Origin: Thiohalocapsa sp. ML1
GTDB lineage: Bacteria > Pseudomonadota > Gammaproteobacteria > Chromatiales > Chromatiaceae
Length of the DNA stretch: 64,000 bases
Direction of reading: 5' to 3'
NCBI RefSeq assembly: GCF_001469165.1
Contig: NZ_JABX01000002.1
Span: 124,001 to 188,000, forward strand
Below the pieces are notes generated by a model. It saw only the letters and a list, made by a program, of their open reading frames with translations, was not told where the DNA came from and ran no database searches. The translations under genes and the position numbers were made by a program. This document shows, piece after piece, positions 36,009 through 45,496 of the stretch; the stretch's first letter is position 1, and each line of letters opens with the position of its first letter.

Positions 36009-38816
36009 TCAGGCTCGCGCCCGCGTCTCGGCCGCGCCGTGCTCGGCCAGCAGCTCCGCGACCATGCCCAGCATCACGTCGGTGTCGAACTGGGACTTGG
36101 TCACGTAGCGGTTGGCACCCGCCTCCAGGGCCTTGTCCCTGTCCTCGGCGCGGTCCTTGTAGGACACCACGACGATGGGCAGCGCGCGGAAGCGGTCCAT
36201 GCCGCGCAGCGTGCGGATCAGCTCGATGCCGTTCATGCGCGGCATGTCGATGTCCGTGATCAGCATGCGGTAGTCGCCGCCGCGGGCCTTGTTCAGGCCG
36301 TCCATGCCGTTCACGGCGGTGGTGACCCGATAGCCGGCCTGCTCCAGAAAGTGTCGCTCCACCTCGCGCACCGTCGCCGAGTCCTCCACCACCAGCAGGT
36401 GCGGCTCCTGCTCCGGCGGCTCCGGCGGCGCCAGGCCAGCGGCCGGATACCGGGCCGGCAGCGGCGCCTGCGCGGAAACCCGACCCGCCTGGCCGGCGTG
36501 CTCGTGCATCTGCTCCAGGAGGTCCGGCACGTCCAGAATCAGCGCGAGGCCGCCGTCGTTGAGCAGCGCCGGCGCGGCGACGCGGCGCACCTTGCCCAGG
36601 CGCTCGTCGAGCGGCCGGCTCACCAGGTCCAGCTCGTCGGTGACCTCGTCCACGGCCAGCGCGTAACGGCTGTCCGCCTCGCCGAGCACGATCAGGTGCT
36701 TGCGCGCCAGGTCCGCGTGCACCGGCGCGAGCCCGAGCATGGCGCCGAGCTGAAACAGCGGCAGCGTCTCCGCGCCGATGCGCACGGCCATGCGGCCCTG
36801 CACCTCGCGCAGCCGGTCGGGGTGCAGGCGCTCCACCCTGGCTACGTCGTGCATCGGCAGGGCGCAGCGCTGCACGCCGAACAGCGGATGACGGCCGGCC
36901 ACCACGAGCAGGCAGCGGGTCAGGGCCAGGCTGAGCGGCACGCGCAGCTCGAACACGGTGCCGCGCCCCGTCTCGCTGTGCACGCCCACCTGGCCGCCGG
37001 TGCCGTCGAGCACGGTCTTGACGATGTCGAGCCCGAAGCCGCGCCCGGACGTGGTGCTCACCTGCTCCGCGGTGCTCAAGCCCGGCAGGAACAGGAACTG
37101 CATCCGCTCCTCCAGGTCCATGGCCGCCCACAGCTCCGCGGTGGTGTGCCCGCCGTCGATGACGCGGCGCTTGAGCCTGTCCTGGTCGATACCGGCGCCG
37201 TCGTCGGCGACGCGGATGCGCATCATGGAGCCGAGTTGGCGCGCCTCGATGTAGAGCCGCCCGGCGGCGGGCTTGCCGGCGGCGGCGCGCACCGCTGCGG
37301 TCTCGATGCCGTGGTCGATGGCGTTGCGCACCAGATGCAGCAGCGGGCTCCTGATCTGCTCCAGCACGGCGCGGTCGATGCGGTTCTCGGTGCCGTCCAG
37401 GCGCAGCTCCACCTGCTTGCCGAGCTCCCGGCCCAGGTCCCGCACCATGCGCGGATAGTCGTCCAGCAGGTCGCTGAGCGGCACCAGGCGCGCCTGCGTC
37501 ACCTCGCTCGCGAGACCGTCCACCAGATGCTGGAGGCGGCCGTCGAGGCGGTCCTGCCCCTCGGTGAGGGCATCCAGGCCGCCGCCGACCTCAGCGAGCA
37601 GCGGCAGGCGCTCGCGTAAGAGCTCCAGCAGCGCATCGCGTCCGCCGCCGTCGGCCACGACCCGATTGAGCTGCTGCGTGGTGCGCCCGAGCAGCCGCTT
37701 CAGCGCGACGATCTGCCCGCGCTGGGCGTTGAGCGCGCCCACCGCGACGGTAAGCTCGCCGGAGAGGCGCTGCAGCCGGTCGAGCTGCTCGTAGGCGACG
37801 CTGGTGCGCGCGCGGTTGGGGCGCTGCTCGGGGCTGACGCGCGTGTCGGAGACGGCGCCGGAGCTGGGCTGCGACGCGGCGGCGGGCTGCGGGCTGCGGG
37901 CATCCGCCGGGGCGAGCTCGGGGCTTGGCGCGACCGGCCGCGGGGGCGGCGCGGGGCCGATTGCAGCCTCCTGCGCGGCGTGCGGCGCGCCGGCCGGCGG
38001 CGGCGGGCAGTCGCCGGCGGTCGCGCCGGCGCCGAGCGCCGCGAGATGCTCCAGCAGCCCGGTGCAGGCGGGCAGCGGCCGGTCTGCCAGCAACGCGTCG
38101 AGCAGCACGCGCACCCAGCCCAGCGCGCAGTCGGCAGCGCGGCGCTGCGACGCGCCGGCCGGGGCCGCGTCGTCGGCGCCGTCCGCATGGAACAGCGCCT
38201 CCACCGCGCCGGCGACGCGCCGAATCGGATCGCAGCCGATGGCCCGCGCGGCGCCCTTCAGCGTGTGGAAGACCCGGCGCAGATCGCCGCCGGCCGAGTC
38301 GGGCTTGGCGAGCAATGCGGCGGCTTCATCGAGATGCGTCTCGGCCTCGGCGCGGAAGATGGCGATGAGATCAAGCCCGTCGCCCAAGTCGAAGCCCGGG
38401 TCTGCGGGCTCGGCGCCTGCGGCTGTCGTCTCCGGCGCCGCCGGCGGGCCGGCGCGATAGGCTGCGACCCGCGTCGCGAAGTCGCCGGGGTCCGGCAGCG
38501 GCTGCCCCGCGAGGCGGGCGGCGACCGTGTCGCGAAACAGGTCCACGGCGGCGAGGCTGAGATCCACCAGCGCCGGCCGCGGCTCGGCGCGGCCGTCGAG
38601 CACGTCGTGGTAGACGTCCTCCAGCAGGTGCGCGACGGTCTTTTCCTGCTCGAAGCCGATGGCTCGCGCCGCGCCCTTCAGCGTGTGGAAGACGCGCATC
38701 AGGGCCTCGGTGTCCGCGCGCCGCGGGGCGGCCAGCTCCAGCGCGAGCGCCAGGCGCGTGGCCTCCTTGAGGTTGGTGTCCACCTCGTCGCGAAAGATCT
38801 CGACCAGCTCGCTCAC
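36009..38816 (-). CDS. cheA: hybrid CheA chemosensory kinase
   Basis: A 935-residue CheA. Two Hpt domains carry VFHTLKGAARAIG, near residues 47 and 195. The dimerisation segment is QLDRLQRLSGELTVAVGAL, the ATPase has HLVRNAIDHGIET, VADDGAGID and GRGFGLDIVKTVLDGTGG, and a CheW-like regulatory domain (LLVVAGRHPLFGVQRCALPM) follows. It ends with a fused receiver (HLLVVEDSATVREVERHFLEQ, MLITDIDMPRMNGIEL). The start is GTG at 38816, overlapping the stop of the interrupted cheW (GTGA). A fused receiver and double Hpt are typical of chemosensory arrays controlling development, pili or c-di-GMP. Confidence 0.92.
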   Translation of the reverse strand: MSELVEIFRDEVDTNLKEATRLALALELAAPRRADTEALMRVFHTLKGAARAIGFEQEKTVAHLLEDVYHDVLDGRAEPRPALVDLSLAAVDLFRDTVAARLAGQPLPDPGDFATRVAAYRAGPPAAPETTAAGAEPADPGFDLGDGLDLIAIFRAEAETHLDEAAALLAKPDSAGGDLRRVFHTLKGAARAIGCDPIRRVAGAVEALFHADGADDAAPAGASQRRAADCALGWVRVLLDALLADRPLPACTGLLEHLAALGAGATAGDCPPPPAGAPHAAQEAAIGPAPPPRPVAPSPELAPADARSPQPAAASQPSSGAVSDTRVSPEQRPNRARTSVAYEQLDRLQRLSGELTVAVGALNAQRGQIVALKRLLGRTTQQLNRVVADGGGRDALLELLRERLPLLAEVGGGLDALTEGQDRLDGRLQHLVDGLASEVTQARLVPLSDLLDDYPRMVRDLGRELGKQVELRLDGTENRIDRAVLEQIRSPLLHLVRNAIDHGIETAAVRAAAGKPAAGRLYIEARQLGSMMRIRVADDGAGIDQDRLKRRVIDGGHTTAELWAAMDLEERMQFLFLPGLSTAEQVSTTSGRGFGLDIVKTVLDGTGGQVGVHSETGRGTVFELRVPLSLALTRCLLVVAGRHPLFGVQRCALPMHDVARVERLHPDRLREVQGRMAVRIGAETLPLFQLGAMLGLAPVHADLARKHLIVLGEADSRYALAVDEVTDELDLVSRPLDERLGKVRRVAAPALLNDGGLALILDVPDLLEQMHEHAGQAGRVSAQAPLPARYPAAGLAPPEPPEQEPHLLVVEDSATVREVERHFLEQAGYRVTTAVNGMDGLNKARGGDYRMLITDIDMPRMNGIELIRTLRGMDRFRALPIVVVSYKDRAEDRDKALEAGANRYVTKSQFDTDVMLGMVAELLAEHGAAETRARA

Positions 38817-39174
38817 GGCGTGTCGCCTCGGGGTGCGCCGCAGGCCGGCTGCTCCAGGAGTCCGTTGAAATCGGCCTGTCCGGCGCGCGGCGTCAGGCCC
38901 AGGGCGGCGAGCTCGTCGGCGCCGAGCAGGCGCTGGAGCGCCAGCTCCTGGATCAGCTCGCCGTCGAGCTGCCACAGCGGCCCGCGGCCGTGCCTGCCGG
39001 CGCCGGCGCCGGGCGTCGCCTCGCGCCGCGCGGCGGCGTCCAGCACGACGATGCCGAGCACCGCGTCCACGGCGATGCCGAGGTCCGCGCCGTCGCCGCC
39101 GTCGGCGCCCTGCGCGTCCAGCCTGACCCGCAGGATGCGATTGCCGCGCACAAAGCCGGCGCGCGGCGGCAGGC

Positions 39175-39178
39175 CTAG
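39175..39178. repeat. left target-site duplication CTAG
   Basis: CTAG flanks the IS element directly on the left. The matching copy is at 41260-41263. Deleting the IS plus one copy restores the cheW frame. Confidence 0.85.
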
Positions 39179-41259
39179 CCCAAGTTTAACTGGTATGCCC
39201 GCAATCCCTTCCAGTTCATAGAGTTGCTTTGAAGAAAATCAGCGAGTGGCACTACAAGCGCGAGATTCTTCATGTTCGGCGACTCAGACGAGCATCTTGC
39301 GTACTCCGCCCGGACTGGGGTCGATGCCAAGGGCCTGGTAGATGCGGTACTGCTCGGGCTCGGCCTGCGTGGTCTTTCGCACATGCAGTGCACGGCCGTC
39401 GGGGCGGCGGAAGGTCGCGGTCACACGTACCTGGCCGTTGAGGGTCTCGCGCAGGCGCTTCCAGCTCTCGTGGATGCCCTGCATGGACAGGCGCCGACGG
39501 ATCAGCTGCACGAGCTGATAGGCGAGCACGGTGATGAACAGATGCCCGTCGGCGCGCGCTTCCTTGTGGTGGAAGATCGGGCGCAGTCCCAGCTCCGATT
39601 TGAACGAGCGGAACACCGCCTCGAGGTCGGTGAGCATGATGTAGGTCCGCCACAGTTGCTCGCCGTCCCAGCCGAGCTCATTGGTGCGCAGGCAGTAGAC
39701 CCCGGGATGGGTGTCCATGGTCCCCGCTACGGGCCGGCGCTCCCAGCGGATCGCCTGCGCCGTCTCGCCGCCGGCATCGGCGACGATCTCGATGTGGTAG
39801 TGCTGTCCGGCGCCGCGGCTGCGCTCCTTCAGGCGGCCGATGCGCTCCCAGAGCTTGTCGATCCGCTTGGTGGTGCGCGGGCGGCTCAGGCCCTCGTGCA
39901 GGGCTTGCAGCGCGGCCTCGAAGCGCTGGGCGAACCGCGCGCTGATGCCTGCCTCTTTGCGTGCGCGCGACTCGGAGTAACAGTACAGGCGCACCTCCCC
40001 GGCATCGGTATCCTCGACCCGCTGCACGGCGACACGCTCACCGCCGGCCGTGAGCAGATCCATTGCGTCGCTCGCGTCGAATTGGCGCCGGCGCTCGCGG
40101 CTGACCACCAGATAGCGGTAGCCCTGCGCGCCCAGCCAAGCGACGTTCTCTTCGGTGGCGATACCGCGATCCATCACCACCAAGGCCCCGGCCGGCGCCC
40201 CCAACCCCCGCAGCATCTCCTCCAAGGTGTCGCCTTCGACCACGTTGCCGTCGAACACCTGCGAGCGGCGCACGAAGCCGCTGCCGTCGAGCACCAGCCC
40301 CAAGGTCAGCAGCGGACAGTCGCTGCGTTTCTCCTTGGAGTGGCCGCGCCGGGCCTTGCGGTCGCTCGGCGCCTCGCCCTCGAAGTAGGTATTGGTCAAG
40401 TCATACAGCGTCACCGTCCAGTCGAGCCCGAACAGCTCGCTCACGCGGGCGAACACGGCCTTCTCCAGCGCCGCGCGATGGCGCATGAGCACATCGCCGG
40501 CCCGGTAGAGCTGCATGAGGCTCATGGCCTCGAAGTCCACATCGAGCAGCTCGCCCAAGGCGCTGCGCGCGCACAACCACCGTTGCGTGGCCAGCTCCGA
40601 GCCCGGCGCGGCCATGCGCCCCACGATCACGCCCACGACGGCGGCGCGTTGCGGCGCGGTCAGTCCCAGCCGTTCCAGCAGGGCGACGAAGTCCACCTGT
40701 GCCAGCGCCCACAGCCCGAGCGCCTCCACCCCCACGGTGCGCGGGCGCGCGAGCGTCAGGGAATCGATCTCGACGCTGTGCACCTCGGCACTCGGCTGCG
40801 CGCCCGGCGCCGGCTCGGCGCTCGGCGCCTGCGCGCGCGCCAACAACTGCGCCGCCAGGCGTTGCGCCTCGCGCTCGATCAGCAGCGAGCCGCAGCCGCC
40901 GAGCAGGACCTCTTGGCCGCTCTGGATCTCCTCCAGGCGCGCGCACAACGTTGGCCAATCCGCCTGCGGTATCGCGAAATGCCGGCCCAGGTTCAACAAC
41001 GTGACTTGCCGGACCTTCCCCCCCACGCGCTGCGAGCGCACCAATCGATACGTGTAGTAGCGCTCGCCCGTGGCGGTGTTGCGCGTGTGGGTGCGGCGGA
41101 TATACATGCCCCAAACGCTAGACCACGGCACGCCGCAAGGCAACCGGCCCCTTTGAATGTTATGGCACTACTTCGCCTGCCGAGGCACCTGTGTACAAAG
41201 GGATCGGGCACTTACCGGCCAGAAACGGCGAATATCAATGGGGCCAGGTTAAATATGGG
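39179..41259 (-). mobile_element. IS1634-type insertion sequence, 2081 bp
   Basis: The boundaries are set by the CTAG duplications. The left end reads CCCAAGTTTAACTGG and the right end, read inward, CCCATATTTAACCTGG, so terminal inverted repeats of about 14-16 bp with two or three mismatches. It carries one transposase gene on the minus strand and looks complete. It is inserted in the same direction as the interrupted cheW gene. Confidence 0.85.
39284..41107 (-). CDS. IS1634-family DDE transposase
   Basis: A 607-residue transposase starting MYIRRTHTRNTATGERYYTY, a form typical of IS1634-group elements. The DDE residues lie in WTVTLYDLTNTYFEG, GALVVMDRGIATEENVAWLG and, after LTDLEAVFRSFKSELGLRPI, the final HKEARADGHLFITVLAYQLV. 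The start at 41107 is preferred over an upstream in-frame codon at 41143 because it matches the conserved family N-terminus. No frameshift or stop is visible, so the element may still be active. Confidence 0.9.
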   Translation of the reverse strand: MYIRRTHTRNTATGERYYTYRLVRSQRVGGKVRQVTLLNLGRHFAIPQADWPTLCARLEEIQSGQEVLLGGCGSLLIEREAQRLAAQLLARAQAPSAEPAPGAQPSAEVHSVEIDSLTLARPRTVGVEALGLWALAQVDFVALLERLGLTAPQRAAVVGVIVGRMAAPGSELATQRWLCARSALGELLDVDFEAMSLMQLYRAGDVLMRHRAALEKAVFARVSELFGLDWTVTLYDLTNTYFEGEAPSDRKARRGHSKEKRSDCPLLTLGLVLDGSGFVRRSQVFDGNVVEGDTLEEMLRGLGAPAGALVVMDRGIATEENVAWLGAQGYRYLVVSRERRRQFDASDAMDLLTAGGERVAVQRVEDTDAGEVRLYCYSESRARKEAGISARFAQRFEAALQALHEGLSRPRTTKRIDKLWERIGRLKERSRGAGQHYHIEIVADAGGETAQAIRWERRPVAGTMDTHPGVYCLRTNELGWDGEQLWRTYIMLTDLEAVFRSFKSELGLRPIFHHKEARADGHLFITVLAYQLVQLIRRRLSMQGIHESWKRLRETLNGQVRVTATFRRPDGRALHVRKTTQAEPEQYRIYQALGIDPSPGGVRKMLV

Positions 41260-41263
41260 CTAG
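41260..41263. repeat. right target-site duplication CTAG
   Basis: The second CTAG copy, at the right end of the IS element. Confidence 0.85.
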
Positions 41264-41445
41264 GCGCGCGCCGAGGTCGATCACCGGCAGCGCGATGCCG
41301 CGCCGGTTCAGGAGCCCGAGCAGGAACGGCGGCGCCGCCGGCACCGGGCGCAGCGTCGCCGGCATCAGCACCTCCGTCAGGCCCGCGAGCGGCGCCAGGT
41401 AGGCGCTGCCGCCCGCGTTGAAGACCAGGGCCTCCATGGGCCGCC

Positions 41446-43689
41446 TCAGACGCGGAACACGGACACGGCACTCGCGAGCTGCGTCGCCATCGCGTTCAGC
41501 TCATAGGTCACGGAGCGGGTCTGGCTCGCGGCCTTGGCCACCATGTTGGCGGATGAGAGCATCTCGGTGGCGGTGCTCTGGACCATGCGCGAGGCGTCCG
41601 ACTGGCCGCGCAGGCTCTCCAGGATCATGTCCATCTGCTCGCGGATGCGCTCCATGCCACGGTTGATGCTGGCGAGCGCGTCGATGGATTCGCGCACCAG
41701 GCCGACGCCGTGGCGGATCTCCTCGGAGGACTTGTCCATGGCCAGCGCCGAGGACTCGGTGGCGCGCTGGATGTCGCGCACCATGCCGTTGATGTTGCCG
41801 GCGGAGTCGATGGAGCGGTCCGACAGGCGCCGGATCTCGTTGGCGACCACCGAGAAGCCCTTGCCCATCTCGCCCGCCTTGTTGGCCTCGATGGAGGCGT
41901 TCAGCGACAACAGCGTGGTCTGGTCCGCGACCATGGAGATGGTGGCCACCGCCTCGTTGATGTCGTCCATCTTGTCGTTCAGCGCCTTGATGCGCTCGGC
42001 GGTCTGCTCCGTGGACAGCGCGATGGCGTCCATGGACGACAGGATGCGGGTGGAGGACTGGTCGGACTCGTTCAGCGTGTGCGCAATGTCGCCGACGCTG
42101 CCGCCGACGCTCTCCGACGAGGACAACAGCGTCGCCGCGCTCTGGGACATCTCGTTCAGCGACGCGGTGAGCTCGTTGACGGCGCTCGCCTGCTGCGCGG
42201 CGGAGCTCGCCTGCTCGGTGCTGGCCGCCTGGATCTCGTTAATGGATGAGGACAGTTGCACGCTCGCGCGCTGGATGCGCTGCACCAGCGCGAGCAGGTT
42301 GCGCCGCATGTGCTCGAAGGTGGCGGCGAGCTCGCCGAGCTCGTCGCGGCTGTCACTGCGCACCGGGCGCGTCAGGTTGCCGCGGGCGATCTCGCGGGTC
42401 GCGGCCACCAGCAGCTCCACGTTGCGGACGATGGGCCGCGGCACCGTCACCAGCACCAGCAGGCCCACCGCGGTGCCGATGGCGGCAGTGATGCCCACCA
42501 GCCAGCGCGCGCCCGCGCCGAGCGCGCGCAACGCCTGGCTCTCGTGGTGGATGTCCCGCCAGGCGTCGGCGGCGAGCTGCTCGGCGTGGGCGAGGAGCCC
42601 TTCGCCGCGACTCATGAGCGCGCGGGCCTGCTCGGCCAGGGCGGCGGCCTCGGCGGCGGCCGCCGCCCGGTCGGCCTCGGCACGTTGGCCGGCTTCGCGC
42701 AGCAGCGCGCCGTAGGCGAGCAGTTGCTGGCGCACCGTGGAGAGCCCGTCGCGCACGCTGCGGGTATCGGCCTCGCGCCCGAGCGCCTGTGCCTGCGCCA
42801 GCACCTCGGTCAGGCTGCCGCGGGCGGCCTCGGCCAGCGCAACGTCGTCCTCGGCGAGGAAGCGCTGCACGTCCTGTGCGATGCGCCAGAGCGCGCGCTC
42901 CAGCTCAGCCAGCCGGAGCCCGAGATCGATGTCGTCAGCAGCAGCGGTTGTACCCGCGCGCTGCCAGTGCGCGGCGCCGAGCGCGGCGAGCGCCTCCAAC
43001 GCCGGGGCGAGCCGCGCCGCCAGCGCATCGCCCCGGGCCGTCTCGGCGGCCTGCGCAGCGGCGCGCCGTGCCGCGGCGGCATCCAAGACCGCGACCTTGG
43101 CCTCCACATCGGCGGCGTAGGCGTCGAGCAGCTCCGCCATCGCCGCATGGCCGGCGGCGAGGTCGCCCGCCGAGGTCTCGATCTCCGCCGCCCGGGTTTC
43201 AAGATCGCGCAACGCCTGCCGCGCGGCCTCCAGGCGCCGCTGCAGGCGCGCCTCGCTGCCGCTATCGCCCCGCTCCAAGGCCTGCTCGGTCTCATACAGG
43301 CGGTGGATCGCCGTGACCAGGTTCCCGGTGGCATGCGCGGCGTTCGCGTGGGCGCGCAGCTCCTCGATGCCGTTGGCGGCGATGTCGCGCAGCGTCAGCA
43401 CCGACACCAGGCCGAGCAGCAGGATCACCGCCGTCAAGAGTCCCAGGCTCAAGAGCAGCTTGAGCCGGATGCTAAGCCCGCGCCGGGCGCGTGTCGCGCC
43501 GTCTGGGTCGCGCTCGAACAGGCCCCCGTTGAAGCCGCCCTCGTCGCGGTTGGCGGGCCTCGCCGGCGCCTGTTGCTCGGCATCGAAGGGGATGCCGCTC
43601 TGCACGCCGTCGGGCTCGGGCACGACGAAGTCGTCGCCTTGGTCTCTGTCGGGGTATTTCGGCTGGACGCTGTGCGATTCGCTGCTCAT
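41446..43689 (-). CDS. methyl-accepting chemotaxis protein with large periplasmic region
   Basis: A 747-residue receptor. An acidic cytoplasmic N-terminus is followed by a first membrane segment (SIRLKLLLSLGLLTAVILLL), an Ala- and Glu-rich helical periplasmic region of about 300 residues, a second membrane segment (WLVGITAAIGTAVGLLVLVTVP), a HAMP domain (VRNVELLVAATREIARGNLT) and a long signalling helix hairpin. The tip contains ISMVADQTTLLSLNASIEANKAGEMGKGFSVVANEIRRL. The start at 43689 gives MSSESHSVQPKYP; a codon further upstream would add an odd stretch. It is one of two receptor-coupling genes with CheA in this operon. Its signal is unknown. Confidence 0.9.
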   Translation of the reverse strand: MSSESHSVQPKYPDRDQGDDFVVPEPDGVQSGIPFDAEQQAPARPANRDEGGFNGGLFERDPDGATRARRGLSIRLKLLLSLGLLTAVILLLGLVSVLTLRDIAANGIEELRAHANAAHATGNLVTAIHRLYETEQALERGDSGSEARLQRRLEAARQALRDLETRAAEIETSAGDLAAGHAAMAELLDAYAADVEAKVAVLDAAAARRAAAQAAETARGDALAARLAPALEALAALGAAHWQRAGTTAAADDIDLGLRLAELERALWRIAQDVQRFLAEDDVALAEAARGSLTEVLAQAQALGREADTRSVRDGLSTVRQQLLAYGALLREAGQRAEADRAAAAAEAAALAEQARALMSRGEGLLAHAEQLAADAWRDIHHESQALRALGAGARWLVGITAAIGTAVGLLVLVTVPRPIVRNVELLVAATREIARGNLTRPVRSDSRDELGELAATFEHMRRNLLALVQRIQRASVQLSSSINEIQAASTEQASSAAQQASAVNELTASLNEMSQSAATLLSSSESVGGSVGDIAHTLNESDQSSTRILSSMDAIALSTEQTAERIKALNDKMDDINEAVATISMVADQTTLLSLNASIEANKAGEMGKGFSVVANEIRRLSDRSIDSAGNINGMVRDIQRATESSALAMDKSSEEIRHGVGLVRESIDALASINRGMERIREQMDMILESLRGQSDASRMVQSTATEMLSSANMVAKAASQTRSVTYELNAMATQLASAVSVFRV

Positions 43690-43842
43690 GGCGGCTCCTG
43701 TGCGGCCTGAATCGGCGCCCCGGTGCGTAGCCGGGCCGCCCTTGTCGTGCGGGGCCATCGGCTGGGGCCGATGTGCCCGGCTGCTGCTGTCGAGTGAGGC
43801 GCAGTGTCTGCCGGACCTGCGCAGCGCACCGTGCGCGGTGCC

Positions 43843-44469
43843 TCAGAAGCAGGCATCGGCGCCGGCACGCCTGAGGCCGCCGACGTCGAGCAGGGTCAGG
43901 GCGCCGCCCGCGTGCTCGCCGATGCCGACACGGCGGATCAGCGCCGCGGTGTCGTCGCCGCCCCGGGCCTCGAAGGCTTCCGGCGCCAGCGGCTCGATGG
44001 ACTCGACCTGATCCACCGGCAGCGCGGTGCGCCGATCGCGGGTGTCGCGGATCACCAGGCTGCGGTTCTGCGGGCCGAGCCGATGGCTCGCGCGGGTGCC
44101 GAGGGCGGCGGCCGTGTCGAGCATCGGCACGATCTCGCCGCGGATGTTGACGAGACCGAGCACCAGCGGGCTCGCGTGGTCGAGCCCGATGCCCACCTCC
44201 ACCTGCGCAACCTCGTCCAAGTCGGCGAGCGGCACCGCGAAGCGCTCGCCGCCGACCCGAAAGATCACATGCGCAGTGCCGGCGCCGGTGTCGGCAAGCT
44301 CGGTGTCGGTCCGCGCGTACTGCTCCGCCCAGTGCCGGAGCTCGGCAGCGGTCAGCGGACGCTGCACTGCCGCGGTAGCCGACGGCAGCGCGGTGCTCGC
44401 GGCAGGGTCGGGGGCCGACGCGACAGAGGAATGCGGCGGGATGGAAGGGGGCGGAGCGGAGTCGGGCAC
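43843..44469 (-). CDS. cheW: CheW-like coupling protein with disordered N-terminus
   Basis: A 208-residue CheW fold at residues about 65-200: HVIFRVGGERFAVPLADLDEVAQVEVG, ASPLVLGLVNIRGEIVPMLDT, and SLVIRDTRDRRTALPVDQVESI. The first 55 residues are Pro, Ala and Ser rich. It couples the MCP to CheA and is the first gene of the eight-gene chemosensory operon. Because the second cheW is broken by the IS, this is the only working CheW in the cluster. The promoter should lie in the AT-richer stretch at about 44480-44530. Confidence 0.87.
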   Translation of the reverse strand: MPDSAPPPSIPPHSSVASAPDPAASTALPSATAAVQRPLTAAELRHWAEQYARTDTELADTGAGTAHVIFRVGGERFAVPLADLDEVAQVEVGIGLDHASPLVLGLVNIRGEIVPMLDTAAALGTRASHRLGPQNRSLVIRDTRDRRTALPVDQVESIEPLAPEAFEARGGDDTAALIRRVGIGEHAGGALTLLDVGGLRRAGADACF

Positions 44470-44712
44470 CGAAAAAGCCTAGCTGCACATCAGGGGTTTC
44501 CCCAACCAGTATAGACGTACCAACGGGGTACGGTTACTCGGCTGCGGCCGCCCGACGCAAGCAGCAGGGCGACGAGTCGTGCCCGGCGCTTGAGGCATTC
44601 AGCACGCGCAGCAAGAGGCGCAGGGTCTCCGCGGGGGGTTGCTGATCCGCTCGTCACGGCGAGGCACCCCCAACTTCAGGGACTGCGCGACGCGCGTCCG
44701 TGCCGGCGCGGA

Positions 44713-44915
44713 CTGGGAGCGCCGGCTTTTAGCCGACTTCGCGCGCCGGGGGCTCGATGCCCCCGGCGCGCGACCTGCGGCGCTGGAGCCGGGCGGTCGC
44801 CCGTGCCGCTCAGCTCGGCGGGCGTCCCCGCATCTGCCCGCATACCAACCGGGACGGCGCCGCCGCGGCATTGAGCCGCGGCGGCGCCGAGCCGGCTGGA
44901 AAGCCGGCGATCCCA
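44713..44915. repeat. 203-bp palindromic element, copy A
   Basis: The ends are inverted repeats: CTGGGAGCGCCGGCTTT at the left against AAAGCCGGCGATCCCAG at the right, extendable outward to about 35 bp. Inside are two perfect 14-bp stems, CGCGCGCCGGGGGC and GGCGCCGCCGCGGC, with 5-base loops TCGAT and ATTGA (ATCGA in copy B). It is non-coding and could be a MITE or a structured RNA. Confidence 0.8.
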
Positions 44916-45047
44916 GTCGGCCGCGCGGCGGCGAGCAGGTGAGTGTCCAGGGTGGCGGGACGGGCCAGCTTTGCAGGTCTTGGACGCGGCGCGGGAGCGC
45001 CGGCGTCGCGCAGCAGAAAATTGGGCTGGACACCGTGCCGGCCCGCA

Positions 45048-45251
45048 CTGGGAGCGCCGGCTTTCAGCCGGCTTCGCGCGCCGGGGGCTCGATGCCCCCG
45101 GCGCGCGACCTGCGGCGCTGGACCCGGGCGGTCGCCCATGCCGCGCCACTGGGCGGGCGTCCCCGCATCTGCCCGCGTACCCACCCAGACGGCGCCGCCG
45201 CGGCATCGAGCCGCGGCGGCGCCGAGCCGGCTGGAAAGCCGGCGATCCCAG
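45048..45251. repeat. 204-bp palindromic element, copy B
   Basis: A direct repeat of copy A, about 335 bp downstream, with roughly 90% identity by eye. It keeps both 14-bp stems and the terminal inverted repeats, here CTGGGAGCGCCGGCTTTCAG and its partner. Loops are TCGAT and ATCGA, which are reverse complements of each other. Confidence 0.8.
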
Positions 45252-45268
45252 TCGGCCGCGCGGCGGCA

Positions 45269-45440
45269 TCACGCTGCCCGCAACAGAAACGCGACTTTCA
45301 CGGTGTCGTAGGGAAACTCGATCTGCCCAATGCGCTGTTTCAGCCCGGCGTAGGCGTCCTTGCCGGCCTCGCCCAGGGTACCCCGCGGGCGAGCAGGTGG
45401 GCGGAGACGGCGATGGCGATGGGAGTTGGGTGGCGTCGAG
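45269..45440 (-). pseudogene. frameshifted remnant of an unrecognised gene
   Basis: On the minus strand, a run reading TPIAIAVSAHLLARG is followed, after a frame change near 45385, by LGEAGKDAYAGLKQRIGQIE and FPYDTVKVAFLLRAA up to a stop at 45269. The two pieces look like parts of one small protein of a common type (a hydrophobic helix followed by GEAGKDAY.LK). No start is visible. This is a weak call; it may be just the relic left between the palindromic element and the DUF29 gene. Confidence 0.35.
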
Positions 45441-45496
45441 CATGATGGCGGGGTCCGTGCGTCGGGCGAGCCCGACGACGCTTCTCCCCGCGCGCG

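Larger units (their letters stand above)
38813..41437 (-). pseudogene. cheW: cheW-like gene split by an insertion sequence
   Basis: The 5' part (41437 to 41260) encodes MEALVFNAGGSAYLAPLAGL...RRGIALPVIDLGARL, the start of a CheW fold. The 3' part (39178 to 38813) continues GLPPRAGFVRGNRILRVRLD...AVDAVLGIVVLD... to a stop. Joining them through one CTAG gives a perfect 540-bp frame of 179 residues. Between the halves is a 2081-bp IS element flanked by CTAG on both sides. As it stands, the product is cut after 62 residues. A second cheW gene (43843-44469) is intact. Confidence 0.9.

Noticed and set aside
45276-45360. A coding frame on the plus strand spanning the palindromic elements
   Set aside because: Its peptides (ARRGLDAPGARPAAL) repeat because the DNA element repeats; no gene features are present.
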